Assembly (NCBI GenBank): GCA_937910825.1
Contig: CALEMO010000400.1
Span: 1 to 11,920, forward strand
Length of the DNA stretch: 11,920 bases
DNA from: an uncultured Solirubrobacterales bacterium
GTDB lineage: Bacteria > Actinomycetota > Thermoleophilia > Solirubrobacterales > 70-9
Direction: 5' to 3'
Shown here: positions 1 through 7,045 of the stretch, in pieces
How the letters are laid out: each line of letters starts with the position of its first letter
Position numbering within the stretch: the first letter of the stretch is position 1
Made by a program: the position numbers and the translations under genes
The notes under the pieces: model-generated
What the model saw: only the letters and a program-made list of their open reading frames with translations
What the model was told of the DNA's origin: nothing
Database searches by the model: none

Positions 1-32
1 GGATCCTTTTCAGACTTCTTCGGCAAGCGCTT

Positions 33-2843
33 CTATGCGGCGTTCAGGTCCCGGAGCACGGTCTGCAGGATGCCGCCGTTCTGGATGTAACGGATCTCGT
101 TCGGGGTGTCGAGTCGCACCGTCGCTTCGAAGGTGACCGCTTCGGCCCCATCACGCTGCGCAGTCACGGACACCGACTTGGTTTCACCGTTTTGAAGATC
201 GCCGATCGTGACCGTCTCTTCGCCGGTCAGGCCGAAGGATTCAACCGACGTCCCTTCGGGGAACTGCAGCGGCACGACGCCCATGCCGATCAGGTTGGAC
301 CTGTGGATGCGCTCGTAGCTTTCGGCGATCACGGCCCGGATCCCGAGCAGCATGGTTCCTTTTGCCGCCCAGTCGCGCGATGAGCCCGATCCGTACTCCT
401 TGCCGGCGAGCACGACAAGCGGCGTGCCTTCGTCCACGTATTTCATGGCCGCTTCGTAGATGCTCATCTCGCCGCCACCGGGATAATACCTGGTGAAACC
501 GCCCGATTTTTCAACCATCTGGTTGCGCAGACGGATGTTGGCGAAGGTTCCTCTGACCATTACTTCGTAGTTGCCACGGCGTGAGCCATATGAGTTGAAA
601 TCGCCGGGACCAACTCCCTGTTCGATCAGCCACTCACCGGCCGGGCTCGACTTCTTGATCGCACCGGCGGGCGAGATGTGGTCGGTCGTGATCGAGTCAC
701 CGAGCACCGCCAATACCCGGGCCGATTCGATCGGCTCTATACCGGGCGGATCCGCCGGCATGTCTTCGAAGAAGGACGGCTTGCGTACGTAGGTGGAGTC
801 CGGCCAGGTGTAGCGGTCACCTTCAGGCACTGATACCTGCTGCCAGTTCTCGTCGCCCTTGAAGACTTCCCCGTAGTTCTCCGTGAACATCTCACGGCGA
901 ATCGACTTGCCTACGACCTCGGCGATCTCTTCGGTATCCGGCCAGATGTCCTTGAGATATACGGCGTTTCCGTCGGGATCCTCACCGAGCGGGTCGTTGA
1001 TGATGTCGATGTCCATCCGGCCGGCCAGCGCATAGGCCACGACCAGCGGCGGCGACGCGAGGTAATTCGCCTTGACGTCCTGGCTGATCCGTCCTTCGAA
1101 GTTGCGGTTGCCCGAAAGCACGGAGCAGACCACGAGGTCTTTCTCTTCGACGGCAGCCGAAATCGCCGGGTCGAGTGGACCCGAGTTCCCGATGCAGGTC
1201 GTGCAGCCGTAGCCGACGAGGTTGAACTGGAGCTTGTCCAGGTATTCGGTGAGCCCGGCGCTGTCGAGGTAGTCGGTGACCACGGTCGAACCCGGCGCGA
1301 GCGAGGTCTTCACCCAGGGCTTGCGACTCAGGCCCTTGGCCAGGGCGTTGCGGGCCAGCAGGCCGGCCGAGACCATCACGTAGGGGTTGGAAGTGTTGGT
1401 GCAGGATGTGATCGCGGCGATCACTACCCGGCCATGGTCGAGGTCGAATGAAGTCCCGTCCTCGAGGGTCACCGGCACCGAATCGCTGGAAGTACGTTCG
1501 GCCACCGTCGCGGGGGATCCCCCGGTCGGGGCACCATGGGGTTTGCCGACATCGTTCGTCCGGCCTTTGGCCGGCGGGTCGGAAGCAGGAAAAGACTCAT
1601 CCAGGGCTTCGTCGTAAGGACTGAGCTGCTCGGCTGCTTCGGAGTCGAATTCCTGGAGGGCTTCCAGGAAGGCGGGCTTGGCATCGCTCAGGGAGACCCG
1701 ATCCTGGGGACGCTTGGGTCCGGCTATGGAAGGGACCACCGAGTCGAGTTCGAGTTCGAGCGTATCGCTAAAAACCGGGTCTTCCGACTCACTCGTATGG
1801 AACATGCCCTGCTCGCGGGCATAAGCGTCGACCAGTTCGATCGTCTCGGTCGGGCGACCGGTCAGTTCGAGGTAGCGCAGGGTTTCGGCGTCTGGCGGGA
1901 AGATCGCGCAGGTAGATCCGAACTCGGGTGACATGTTGCCCAGGGTCGCCCGGTCTACAAGCGGCAGCTCGGCCAAGCCGGGGCCGTAGAACTCGACGAA
2001 CTTGGAGACCACACCGCGCTCGCGCAACATCTCGGTCACGGTCAGGACGAGGTCGGTCGCGGTCGCACCGTCGGGCAGCTTGCCGTAGAGCTTGAAGCCG
2101 ACAACCTGTGGCAGAAGCATTGAGATCGGCTGGCCGAGCATCGCGGCCTCGGCTTCGATGCCGCCGACACCCCAGCCGAGAACTCCGAGGCCGTTGACCA
2201 TCGTGGTATGCGAGTCGGTGCCGACCAGCGTGTCCGGGTAGGCGGCGAGTACCCCGTCAACTTCGCGGCTATAGACCACCTTGGCCAGGTATTCGAGGTT
2301 CACCTGGTGGCAGATGCCGGTAGCCGGTGGCACGACGCTGAAGTTGTCGAAGGAGCTCTTGCCCCACTTGAGGAACTCGTAGCGTTCAAGATTCCTCTCG
2401 AATTCGCGCTCGGCATTCGTCTGGAAGGCCATGCCATTGCCGAAGGCGTCGACCTGAACCGAATGGTCAATCACGAGGTCGACGTCTACGAGCGGGTTGA
2501 TCGCGCTCGCGTCGCCACCAATTTCATCCATCGCGTCGCGCATCGCGGCGAGATCAACCACCGCTGGCACACCGGTGAAGTCCTGCATCAGCACGCGGGC
2601 CGGCTGGAACGGAATCTCGTCGTATGGCTCGGCCTTGCTATCCCAGCTCGCAATCGCTTCGACGTCCTTGGCGCTTGCCGATACCCCGTCTTCGAGGCGC
2701 AATACGTTTTCCAGCAGGACCTTGATCGAGTACGGAAGCCTGGCGACGTCGAATCTGGCCTGAAGTGCGTCAAGCCGGTGGATTTCGTAGGTCTTGTCGC
2801 CAACTTGAAGATCGGCGCGGGCTCCGTATGAATCGCTGCTCAT
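33..2843 (-). CDS. acnA: Aconitate hydratase (AcnA/IRP type)
   Basis: Converts citrate to isocitrate through cis-aconitate in the TCA cycle; cytosolic [4Fe-4S] enzyme. The 936-residue product is collinear with AcnA. The three cluster ligands are visible: C481 in the [10 protein letters not shown] motif, and C547 and C550 in [12 protein letters not shown]. Other family blocks are [10 protein letters not shown] (207-215), [13 protein letters not shown] (715-727) and the substrate-binding [12 protein letters not shown] stretch (818-829) in the C-terminal swivel domain. Compared with the usual ~890-910 residues there is an extra low-complexity linker at about 408-450 containing [11 protein letters not shown] (415-425), just before the first ligand block. 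The ATG start gives the normal AcnA N-terminus; the Shine-Dalgarno sequence is weak (AGAGA, about 10 bases upstream). It lies 24 bases after the SDR gene, so the two are probably cotranscribed. Assignment is secure. Confidence 0.97.
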   Translation of the reverse strand: MSSDSYGARADLQVGDKTYEIHRLDALQARFDVARLPYSIKVLLENVLRLEDGVSASAKDVEAIASWDSKAEPYDEIPFQPARVLMQDFTGVPAVVDLAAMRDAMDEIGGDASAINPLVDVDLVIDHSVQVDAFGNGMAFQTNAEREFERNLERYEFLKWGKSSFDNFSVVPPATGICHQVNLEYLAKVVYSREVDGVLAAYPDTLVGTDSHTTMVNGLGVLGWGVGGIEAEAAMLGQPISMLLPQVVGFKLYGKLPDGATATDLVLTVTEMLRERGVVSKFVEFYGPGLAELPLVDRATLGNMSPEFGSTCAIFPPDAETLRYLELTGRPTETIELVDAYAREQGMFHTSESEDPVFSDTLELELDSVVPSIAGPKRPQDRVSLSDAKPAFLEALQEFDSEAAEQLSPYDEALDESFPASDPPAKGRTNDVGKPHGAPTGGSPATVAERTSSDSVPVTLEDGTSFDLDHGRVVIAAITSCTNTSNPYVMVSAGLLARNALAKGLSRKPWVKTSLAPGSTVVTDYLDSAGLTEYLDKLQFNLVGYGCTTCIGNSGPLDPAISAAVEEKDLVVCSVLSGNRNFEGRISQDVKANYLASPPLVVAYALAGRMDIDIINDPLGEDPDGNAVYLKDIWPDTEEIAEVVGKSIRREMFTENYGEVFKGDENWQQVSVPEGDRYTWPDSTYVRKPSFFEDMPADPPGIEPIESARVLAVLGDSITTDHISPAGAIKKSSPAGEWLIEQGVGPGDFNSYGSRRGNYEVMVRGTFANIRLRNQMVEKSGGFTRYYPGGGEMSIYEAAMKYVDEGTPLVVLAGKEYGSGSSRDWAAKGTMLLGIRAVIAESYERIHRSNLIGMGVVPLQFPEGTSVESFGLTGEETVTIGDLQNGETKSVSVTAQRDGAEAVTFEATVRLDTPNEIRYIQNGGILQTVLRDLNAA

Positions 2844-2867
2844 GGCTTCGTATCTCTGTTCTGTCGT

Positions 2868-3668
2868 TTATCGCTTGTCGGTTTGACCGGCGGCGAACTT
2901 TTCGGCTGTCTTCTGGCCCGAACTGCCCGACTGCATCCGGTAGGAGAGGCTCGGGCTGACCAGGCCCAGGTGGGCCGCAACCTTTTGGGTGACCGGCGCA
3001 ACCGTAATCTCGGGTCGATCGGTACGGATCGCCCGAAGTACTGCGCCTGCCACTTTTTGTGGGGTCGTCGTGCCAATTGCTGGCGACAGCGATACGCCGG
3101 AATCGGCAAACATCCCGGCATCGCTGACAAATCCGGGAGTGACTAAGGTGATCCCCACCCCGGTTCCCGCCAGGTCGCCCTTGAGGCCCAGGGCAAAGCC
3201 ACGGATCCCGAATTTCGAGGCGTTATAGATAGAAGACCTCGGACTCGCAAGTTTGCCGGCCAGGGATCCGATCATCACGAGCTTGCCCGAACTTCGCTCG
3301 AGCATCGCCGGCAGCAGTGCCTGACAAAGCAGAATCGGTGACTCGAGGTTGATCCGCAGCATTCGCTGGATCTGTTCTTCAGTCAGGTCGCTCAGCTTGC
3401 CGGTACTCGGCAGGGCCGCGTTGGCGATCAGGCAATCAACGTGGCCGGCCCGCACCGCCAAATCCGCCGCCGCGCCCGGCTCTCCGAGGTCCGAAGCGAG
3501 CACCGAATGCCCCTGCCCCGGAAGAGCGTCGGCCATCGAAGCAAGCGCCCCTTCACTGCGGGAGGAAAGAATCAAGTGCGCACCGTCCCGCGCAAGGTGC
3601 TGCGCCATCGTCCGGCCGAGTCCACCGGTCGCGCCCGTCAAGAGAACCTTCTTGCCTTTGATGTCCAC
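2868..3668 (-). CDS. Short-chain dehydrogenase/reductase (SDR), substrate unknown
   Basis: A 266-residue classical SDR. The Rossmann nucleotide-binding motif TGATGGLG is at 11-18, with an Arg at 37 (SSRSEG) after strand beta-2 that suggests NADP(H). An NAA motif at 83-85 stands where NNAG is usual. N107, S135, Y148 and K152 form the catalytic tetrad (S, then YNASK). There is no signal peptide or membrane segment. The C-terminal ~50 residues (a short helix-rich tail ending AAGQTDKR) belong to the substrate-binding region that varies between SDRs, so the substrate cannot be read. The start is GTG; no ATG is available nearby, and a -10-like box lies 6 bases before it, suggesting a leaderless mRNA. 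It is the first gene of a likely two-gene unit with acnA, but nothing links its chemistry to aconitase. Confidence 0.93.
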   Translation of the reverse strand: MDIKGKKVLLTGATGGLGRTMAQHLARDGAHLILSSRSEGALASMADALPGQGHSVLASDLGEPGAAADLAVRAGHVDCLIANAALPSTGKLSDLTEEQIQRMLRINLESPILLCQALLPAMLERSSGKLVMIGSLAGKLASPRSSIYNASKFGIRGFALGLKGDLAGTGVGITLVTPGFVSDAGMFADSGVSLSPAIGTTTPQKVAGAVLRAIRTDRPEITVAPVTQKVAAHLGLVSPSLSYRMQSGSSGQKTAEKFAAGQTDKR

Positions 3669-3674
3669 AAGGCA

Positions 3675-3683
3675 AACCTAGCA
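3675..3683 (-). promoter_or_regulatory. Candidate extended -10 box for the SDR-acnA transcript
   Basis: On the minus strand TGCTAGGTT fits the extended -10 pattern TGnTANNNT and ends 6 bases before the GTG of the SDR. This spacing is typical of leaderless actinobacterial genes. A TTGACC sequence lies at 3694-3699, but only 13 bases separate it from the -10, too close for a standard -35. Pattern match only. Confidence 0.35.
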
Positions 3684-3749
3684 CCGGCCGGATGGTCAAT
3701 CCCGCTGGCAGCAGCAAATCCCTGCTCAGGGGAAGGTTCAGGCCAAGTG

Positions 3750-3779
3750 TTAGCGAATTACGAGCAGATCGTCTATGAT
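3750..3779 (+). promoter_or_regulatory. Candidate sigma-70-type promoter for the riboswitch-hydrolase transcript
   Basis: TTAGCG at 3750-3755 (weak -35) and TATGAT at 3774-3779 (5 of 6 to consensus) are separated by 18 bases. Initiation would be expected near 3786, a few bases before the first conserved aptamer nucleotides. This is the position expected if the riboswitch is the 5' leader. It shares the 3669-3785 spacer with the divergent SDR gene. Confidence 0.5.
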
Positions 3780-3796
3780 TGCCCAAGTTCAAAACC

Positions 3797-3925
3797 GAGA
3801 CGCCGAATTTCTGGTCTATGTGGACCGGAAAACGGGGGAACCAAGTATCTGGGGCGAACTCACCACCGTGGTGAGAGCGCAGGCTCCTAAGAGCGCTAGC
3901 CCGACAGCTAACCCCGTAGGCCGAC
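3797..3925 (+). promoter_or_regulatory. Cyclic di-AMP riboswitch (ydaO/yuaA type)
   Basis: The most conserved 3' block of this class, CCGACAGCTAACC followed by CCGTAGGC, is present at 3901-3921, and the central CGGGGGAACCA block is at 3833-3843 followed by GGGGCGAA at 3851-3858. Helices can be drawn: closing P1 by GCC 3802-3804 with GGC 3919-3921; a hairpin CTGGTC 3811-3816 with GACCGG 3823-3828; a variable hairpin CTCACC 3859-3864 with GGTGAG 3870-3875; and AGCGC with GCGCT around 3876-3896. In actinobacteria this class is known to act as an OFF switch for cell-wall hydrolase genes such as rpfA, which fits the NlpC/P60 gene that follows. Only about 5 bases separate the last conserved aptamer nucleotides from the Shine-Dalgarno sequence, so no room exists for a terminator before it. 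Translational control is inferred. Exact ends are approximate. Confidence 0.9.
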
Positions 3926-3932
3926 AAAGGAG
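3926..3932 (+). promoter_or_regulatory. Shine-Dalgarno sequence placing the hydrolase start at ATC 3939
   Basis: AAAGGAG is a strong ribosome binding site. Six bases (ATCGGT) separate it from ATC at 3939-3941, which begins an ideal signal peptide in the hydrolase frame. It lies in the loop of a possible small hairpin, CCGA 3921-3924 with TCGG 3934-3937, whose first bases overlap the 3' strand of the riboswitch closing helix. Confidence 0.7.
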
Positions 3933-3938
3933 ATCGGT

Positions 3939-4520
3939 ATCACCTCTTTTCGCGCCAACAAGCAGTTCAAGTCAGGATTTGCCTCAGTCGCCAGCCTCGC
4001 CGGGCTGGCCTTCGCTTTGATCTTTGCCGTCGCACCGAATCAGGCCGCGGCCAAGTGTGCCGAGACTTCGAGCGGTGGACTCACGACCAACAGCGCTAAC
4101 TGCGCCCCGGTCAAGAAAGCGAAGCTGGTCAACGGCAAAGCAATCGCTCCTGCTTCCGCCCCGGCCCGCGTCAAGCGGGTAATCGCCTGGGGAAACCGGA
4201 TCCGCAACAAGCCCTACATCTACGGTGGCGGACACTCAAGTTTCTTCGACAAGGGTTACGACTGCTCGGGCACCGTGAGCTTCGCGCTGCGCGGTGGCAA
4301 GTTCGTCAAGAGCCCGATGCCTTCCACCGGCTACATGAAGTGGAAGAAGCGTGGCTCCGGAAAGTGGATTACCACTTACTCAAATCCCGGACATATGTAC
4401 CTCGTAGTCGCCGGACTTCGCCTTGACACATCGATGACACCCGGGAACGGACCCGGCTGGAGCGCCAACATGCGCTCCGCATCCGGCGAGTATTCGGTCC
4501 GCCATCCCGGCGGCTACTGA
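3939..4520 (+). CDS. Secreted NlpC/P60-family cell-wall hydrolase, apparent ATC start
   Basis: Predicted exported peptidoglycan peptidase of about 193 residues. With translation from ATC 3939 the N-terminus is a textbook signal peptide: a basic n-region (Arg5, Lys8, Lys11), a hydrophobic core (about 14-33) and an AAA cleavage site near 36-38. The NlpC/P60 catalytic cysteine is C109 in YDCSG, preceded by YIYGGGH; the catalytic histidine is H152 in NPGHMYLVVAGL; the third polar residue is uncertain. The C-terminus RSASGEYSVRHPGGY resembles actinobacterial relatives. No separate binding domain is present. The frame is open from 3912 (stop TAA at 3909) and contains no ATG, GTG or TTG before TTG 4017, which would cut off most of the signal peptide and has no Shine-Dalgarno sequence. 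Hence the choice of ATC 3939; a sequencing error in an ATG is the main alternative. The riboswitch controls it from upstream and a terminator follows. Confidence 0.88.
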   Translation: MTSFRANKQFKSGFASVASLAGLAFALIFAVAPNQAAAKCAETSSGGLTTNSANCAPVKKAKLVNGKAIAPASAPARVKRVIAWGNRIRNKPYIYGGGHSSFFDKGYDCSGTVSFALRGGKFVKSPMPSTGYMKWKKRGSGKWITTYSNPGHMYLVVAGLRLDTSMTPGNGPGWSANMRSASGEYSVRHPGGY

Positions 4521-4546
4521 GCCGACACAGCATTCCCCAGTCCAGA

Positions 4547-4571
4547 AAACGCCCCGGTTTCCGGGGCGTTT
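4547..4571 (+). terminator. Intrinsic terminator after the NlpC/P60 gene
   Basis: Perfect 11-bp inverted repeat: AAACGCCCCGG at 4547-4557 and its complement at 4561-4571, with a TTT loop, 26 bases past the stop codon. The 3' arm ends in TTT and is followed by CTCTT, a modest U-tract. It closes the riboswitch-hydrolase unit and insulates it from the aldo/keto reductase operon. Confidence 0.88.
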
Positions 4572-4574
4572 CTC

Positions 4575-4607
4575 TTGCAGTGCGCGGTGGAAGTCGCATA
4601 GTAGGGT
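4575..4607 (+). promoter_or_regulatory. Candidate promoter for the reductase-dehydrogenase operon
   Basis: TTGCAG (4575-4580) and CATAGT (4597-4602) are 16 bases apart. Alternatively TAGGGT (4602-4607) serves as a TANNNT -10 box ending 6 bases before the ATG at 4614. Either choice leaves almost no leader, consistent with the absence of a clear Shine-Dalgarno sequence. Weak consensus match; inferred mainly from position after a terminator. Confidence 0.35.
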
Positions 4608-4613
4608 CAACGG

Positions 4614-5585
4614 ATGGACGATAGATCGCTTGGCAGTGAAGGTCTCAAAGTTTCGGCAATCGGACTCGGGTGCATGGGCATGTCCGACTTCTACGGTGAA
4701 CATGACGATGCCGAATCGGTCGCGACCATCAAACGGGCGCTCGACCTTGGTGTCTTCTTCCTGGACACTGCTGACATGTACGGAATCGGCAGGAACGAGG
4801 AGCTGATCGGGCCGGTAATCGCCGGCCGTCAGGATGAAGTCGTGCTGGCGACCAAGTTCGGGATCCAGCGCGACCCCGACGATCCGAAGAAGCGCCGGAT
4901 CAACGGCCGTCCCGAGTATGTACGCGAGGCGATCGACGCTTCGCTTCGTCGCCTCGGGCTCGATCAAGTCGATCTCTACTACCAGCACCGGGTCGACCCG
5001 GATGTGCCTATCGAAGAAACGGTCGGGGCGATGGCCGAAGCAGTCGGGGCCGGCAAGGTGCGCTACCTCGGTCTCTCCGAGGCTTCTGCGGACACGATCC
5101 GCCGCGCCCATGCGGTCCACCCGATAACCGCGGTCCAGACCGAATTCTCGCTTTTCGAGCGTCATGCCGAGAAGGAAATCCTGCCGGTGGTCCGGGAGCT
5201 GGGGATCGGATTCGTCCCGTATTCGCCTCTCGGTCGTGGCTTCCTCACCGGCCGTTTCCGCTCGGCCACGGACTTCGGCGAAGGCGACTTCCGCAACAAC
5301 AATCCCCGTCTCAGCGAGAATATTGGTGAAAACATCGCAATCGTCGAGGAGATAGAAAAGATGGCTGAAGCCCAGGGAGCGACTCCGGCCCAGCTGGCAA
5401 TCGCCTGGGTGCTGGCGCAGGGAGACGACATCGCGCCGATTCCCGGCACGAAGAAGGCCAGCCGTCTCGAGGAGAATGCCGCCGCCGCGGACATCGAGCT
5501 GACCGCGTCCCAGCTGGCTTCGCTCGACGCCCTGCCAACGCCGGAGGGTGACCGGTACGCCGATATGAGCAGCATCGACGTCTGA
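4614..5585 (+). CDS. Aldo/keto reductase
   Basis: A 323-residue cytosolic NADP(H)-dependent (beta/alpha)8 barrel oxidoreductase that interconverts carbonyls and alcohols; substrate not readable. The catalytic tetrad is visible: D51 and Y56 in LDTADMYG, K81 in ATKFG, and H125 in YYQHRVD. The N-terminal GLGCMGMS, the [12 protein letters not shown] block, and the C-terminal [14 protein letters not shown] coenzyme-binding stretch are those of the YajO/YakC-like group (AKR12/13-type), where [15 protein letters not shown] is common. Length is normal for that group. The ATG at 4614 gives the full N-terminal strand. Two bases separate its stop from the next gene, so it is translationally coupled to the acyl-CoA dehydrogenase. 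Preceding terminator and close promoter make it the first gene of the unit. Confidence 0.95.
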   Translation: MDDRSLGSEGLKVSAIGLGCMGMSDFYGEHDDAESVATIKRALDLGVFFLDTADMYGIGRNEELIGPVIAGRQDEVVLATKFGIQRDPDDPKKRRINGRPEYVREAIDASLRRLGLDQVDLYYQHRVDPDVPIEETVGAMAEAVGAGKVRYLGLSEASADTIRRAHAVHPITAVQTEFSLFERHAEKEILPVVRELGIGFVPYSPLGRGFLTGRFRSATDFGEGDFRNNNPRLSENIGENIAIVEEIEKMAEAQGATPAQLAIAWVLAQGDDIAPIPGTKKASRLEENAAAADIELTASQLASLDALPTPEGDRYADMSSIDV

Positions 5586-5587
5586 AC

Positions 5588-6766
5588 GTGGATGCGTCAG
5601 GAAGCGGTGGTTCCAAGCCCCCACCACCGCCGTTCACGGCCGAGCACGAAGAACTTCGGCAGACAGTCCGCCGCTTTGTTGAATCGGAGATCGAACCGAA
5701 CGTAGCCGAGTGGGAAGAGCGTCGCGAGTTCCCTCGAGAGCTTTTCGACCGCTGCGGCGAACTGGGTTTTCTCGGCCTGAAGTTCCCGGACGAATACGGC
5801 GGTCAGGGTGGCAGCCACCTGCACGATGCGATTTGGGTCGAAGAGCTGTCGCGAAGGGGGGCCTCAGGAGGGGTCGGGGCGGGACTGAACGCGCATACCT
5901 CGATCGCTATGCCGCCGATCTTCAACTTCGGCGACGAATGGCAGAAGCAGCGCTGGCTGGTCCCGGGGATCAGCGGCGAGAAGATCGGAGCGCTCGGCAT
6001 CACCGAACCGGGCGCCGGATCGGACGTCGCTTCGATCCGGACCACAGCGAAAAAGGTCGACGGTGGCTGGCTGGTCAACGGCAGCAAGACATTCATCACC
6101 AATGGCGTGCGCTGCGACTTCCTGGTCTGCGCCGTGAAGACCACCGAAGCGGGAGGTCATGGTGGCATCTCGTTCCTGGTGCTCGAGAACGACATGGATG
6201 GTTATGAAGTCACTGGCAAGCTGGAAAAGCTCGGTTGGCATTCGTCGGACACCGGTGAGATCGGCTTCGAGGATGTCGAAGTACCGGACAGTCACCTGCT
6301 GGGCCAGGAGAACTGCGGCTTTCAGTTGATCATGGCCAACTTCGCCTGGGAGCGACTGTTGATGTCAATTGGCGCGATCGGTGCTATGGATCGCCTGATT
6401 GAGTTGTCAATCGAATACTCCAAGCAGCGGGAAGCTTTCGGCCGGCCAATTTCTTCCTTCCAGGCAACCCGGCACAAGATCGCCGACATGGCCACCTCCG
6501 CGGCCGCCTCCCGGGCCCTCACCTACGACACGCTGCGCCGGTTCGAGAAGGGCGAGACAGTGATCAAGGAGGTCTCGATGTGCAAGCTGCTGACCCAGCG
6601 GGCGCTGGTGAAGATCGCCGACGAAGCCCTGCAGATCCATGGCGGTTACGGCTACATGCGTGAATACGAGGTCGAAAGAGCCCTGAGGGATGCCCGCCTC
6701 GGCCCGATCGGAGGAGGCACCGACGAAATCATGCGGGAGATCATCGGCAAGAACCTAGGCCTCTGA
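5588..6766 (+). CDS. Acyl-CoA dehydrogenase (long-chain/isovaleryl-type active site)
   Basis: FAD enzyme that introduces a 2,3-double bond into an acyl-CoA and passes electrons to electron-transfer flavoprotein. Of 392 residues, the N-terminal helical domain begins about residue 16, the middle beta domain carries ITEPGAGSD (138-146) and WLVNGSKTFITNG (161-173), and the C-terminal domain carries KQREAFGRPI and QIHGGYGYMREY. The segment before the C-terminal GT motif is GGGT, without the Glu found there in short- and medium-chain enzymes. A Glu in WERLLM (E255) matches the helix-G catalytic base of long-chain and isovaleryl-CoA dehydrogenases. The closing GGTDEIMREIIGKNL also resembles long-chain enzymes. 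The GTG start lies 2 bases after the reductase stop, with no clear Shine-Dalgarno sequence; coupling is likely. An unusual N-terminal extension rich in Gly and Ser ends in five prolines (11-15). Exact chain-length preference is unknown. Confidence 0.95.
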   Translation: MDASGSGGSKPPPPPFTAEHEELRQTVRRFVESEIEPNVAEWEERREFPRELFDRCGELGFLGLKFPDEYGGQGGSHLHDAIWVEELSRRGASGGVGAGLNAHTSIAMPPIFNFGDEWQKQRWLVPGISGEKIGALGITEPGAGSDVASIRTTAKKVDGGWLVNGSKTFITNGVRCDFLVCAVKTTEAGGHGGISFLVLENDMDGYEVTGKLEKLGWHSSDTGEIGFEDVEVPDSHLLGQENCGFQLIMANFAWERLLMSIGAIGAMDRLIELSIEYSKQREAFGRPISSFQATRHKIADMATSAAASRALTYDTLRRFEKGETVIKEVSMCKLLTQRALVKIADEALQIHGGYGYMREYEVERALRDARLGPIGGGTDEIMREIIGKNLGL

Positions 6767-6785
6767 ATCGTTTGACTTCACCTAA

Positions 6786-7004
6786 CCGGGCCTGATCTAC
6801 ACCTATACGATGCCGCCGGATCCAAGTGGCGCAATCGGCTACTACTGGACGGCGATCGACTTCCGAACCGGGGAGACCGCCTTCTCGAGATTCGCCGGAG
6901 CCGGACTGCTGTTCAACAACAACTACTCCGCGATCAACATCGCCCCGGATGGGGCCGCCTACATCGGCGTGATCGGCGGAATAGCCAAACTCGAAGACGG
7001 CTAG
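6786..7004 (+). pseudogene. Orphan C-terminal remnant of a beta-propeller-like protein
   Basis: An open frame of about 72 codons follows an in-frame TAA at 6783. It reads PGLIYTYTMPPDPSG, then GYYWTAIDFRTGE, FNNNYSAINIAPDG, AYIGVIGGIAKLEDG and stop. Blade-like patterns (W-x-AIDFRTGET for one strand, then APDGAAYIGVIGGIAKL) are typical of PQQ- or NHL-like beta-propeller repeats, here only the last one or two blades. An ATG exists at 6810, but no Shine-Dalgarno sequence precedes it, and the propeller-like sequence continues upstream of that ATG to the stop, so it looks like the 3' end of a larger gene whose 5' part has been lost. A genuine 64-residue protein is possible but less likely. Family assignment is by motif only. 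Confidence 0.55.
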
Positions 7005-7018
7005 CGGATTCCCGGATA

Positions 7019-7045
7019 GATCGTCACGTCATTTGGGTGACGATC
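7019..7045. terminator. 9-bp inverted repeat at the convergent gene junction
   Basis: GATCGTCAC (7019-7027) and GTGACGATC (7037-7045) form a perfect stem with a 9-base loop. It overlaps the stop codon of the small minus-strand ORF and lies just past the stop of the plus-strand remnant. No U-tract follows on either strand, so it would be a non-canonical terminator or an mRNA 3'-end structure. Confidence 0.4.

Noticed and set aside
1..32. Bases before the acnA stop, checked for a terminator or another gene
   Set aside because: Only a GGATCC site and an 8-bp AAGCGCTT palindrome are seen; too short to interpret.
2208..2831. 207-codon plus-strand ORF opposite acnA
   Set aside because: Antisense to the conserved N-terminal half of aconitase; composition typical of a shadow frame.
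3441..3890. 149-codon plus-strand ORF running into the riboswitch
   Set aside because: It is antisense to the SDR start and then reads through the conserved aptamer, which is better explained as structured RNA.
4380..5627. 415-codon minus-strand ORF opposite the aldo/keto reductase and the end of the hydrolase gene
   Set aside because: It is antisense to two clearly functional genes, crosses a terminator, and has no recognisable motif. Long antisense frames are expected in GC-rich coding DNA.
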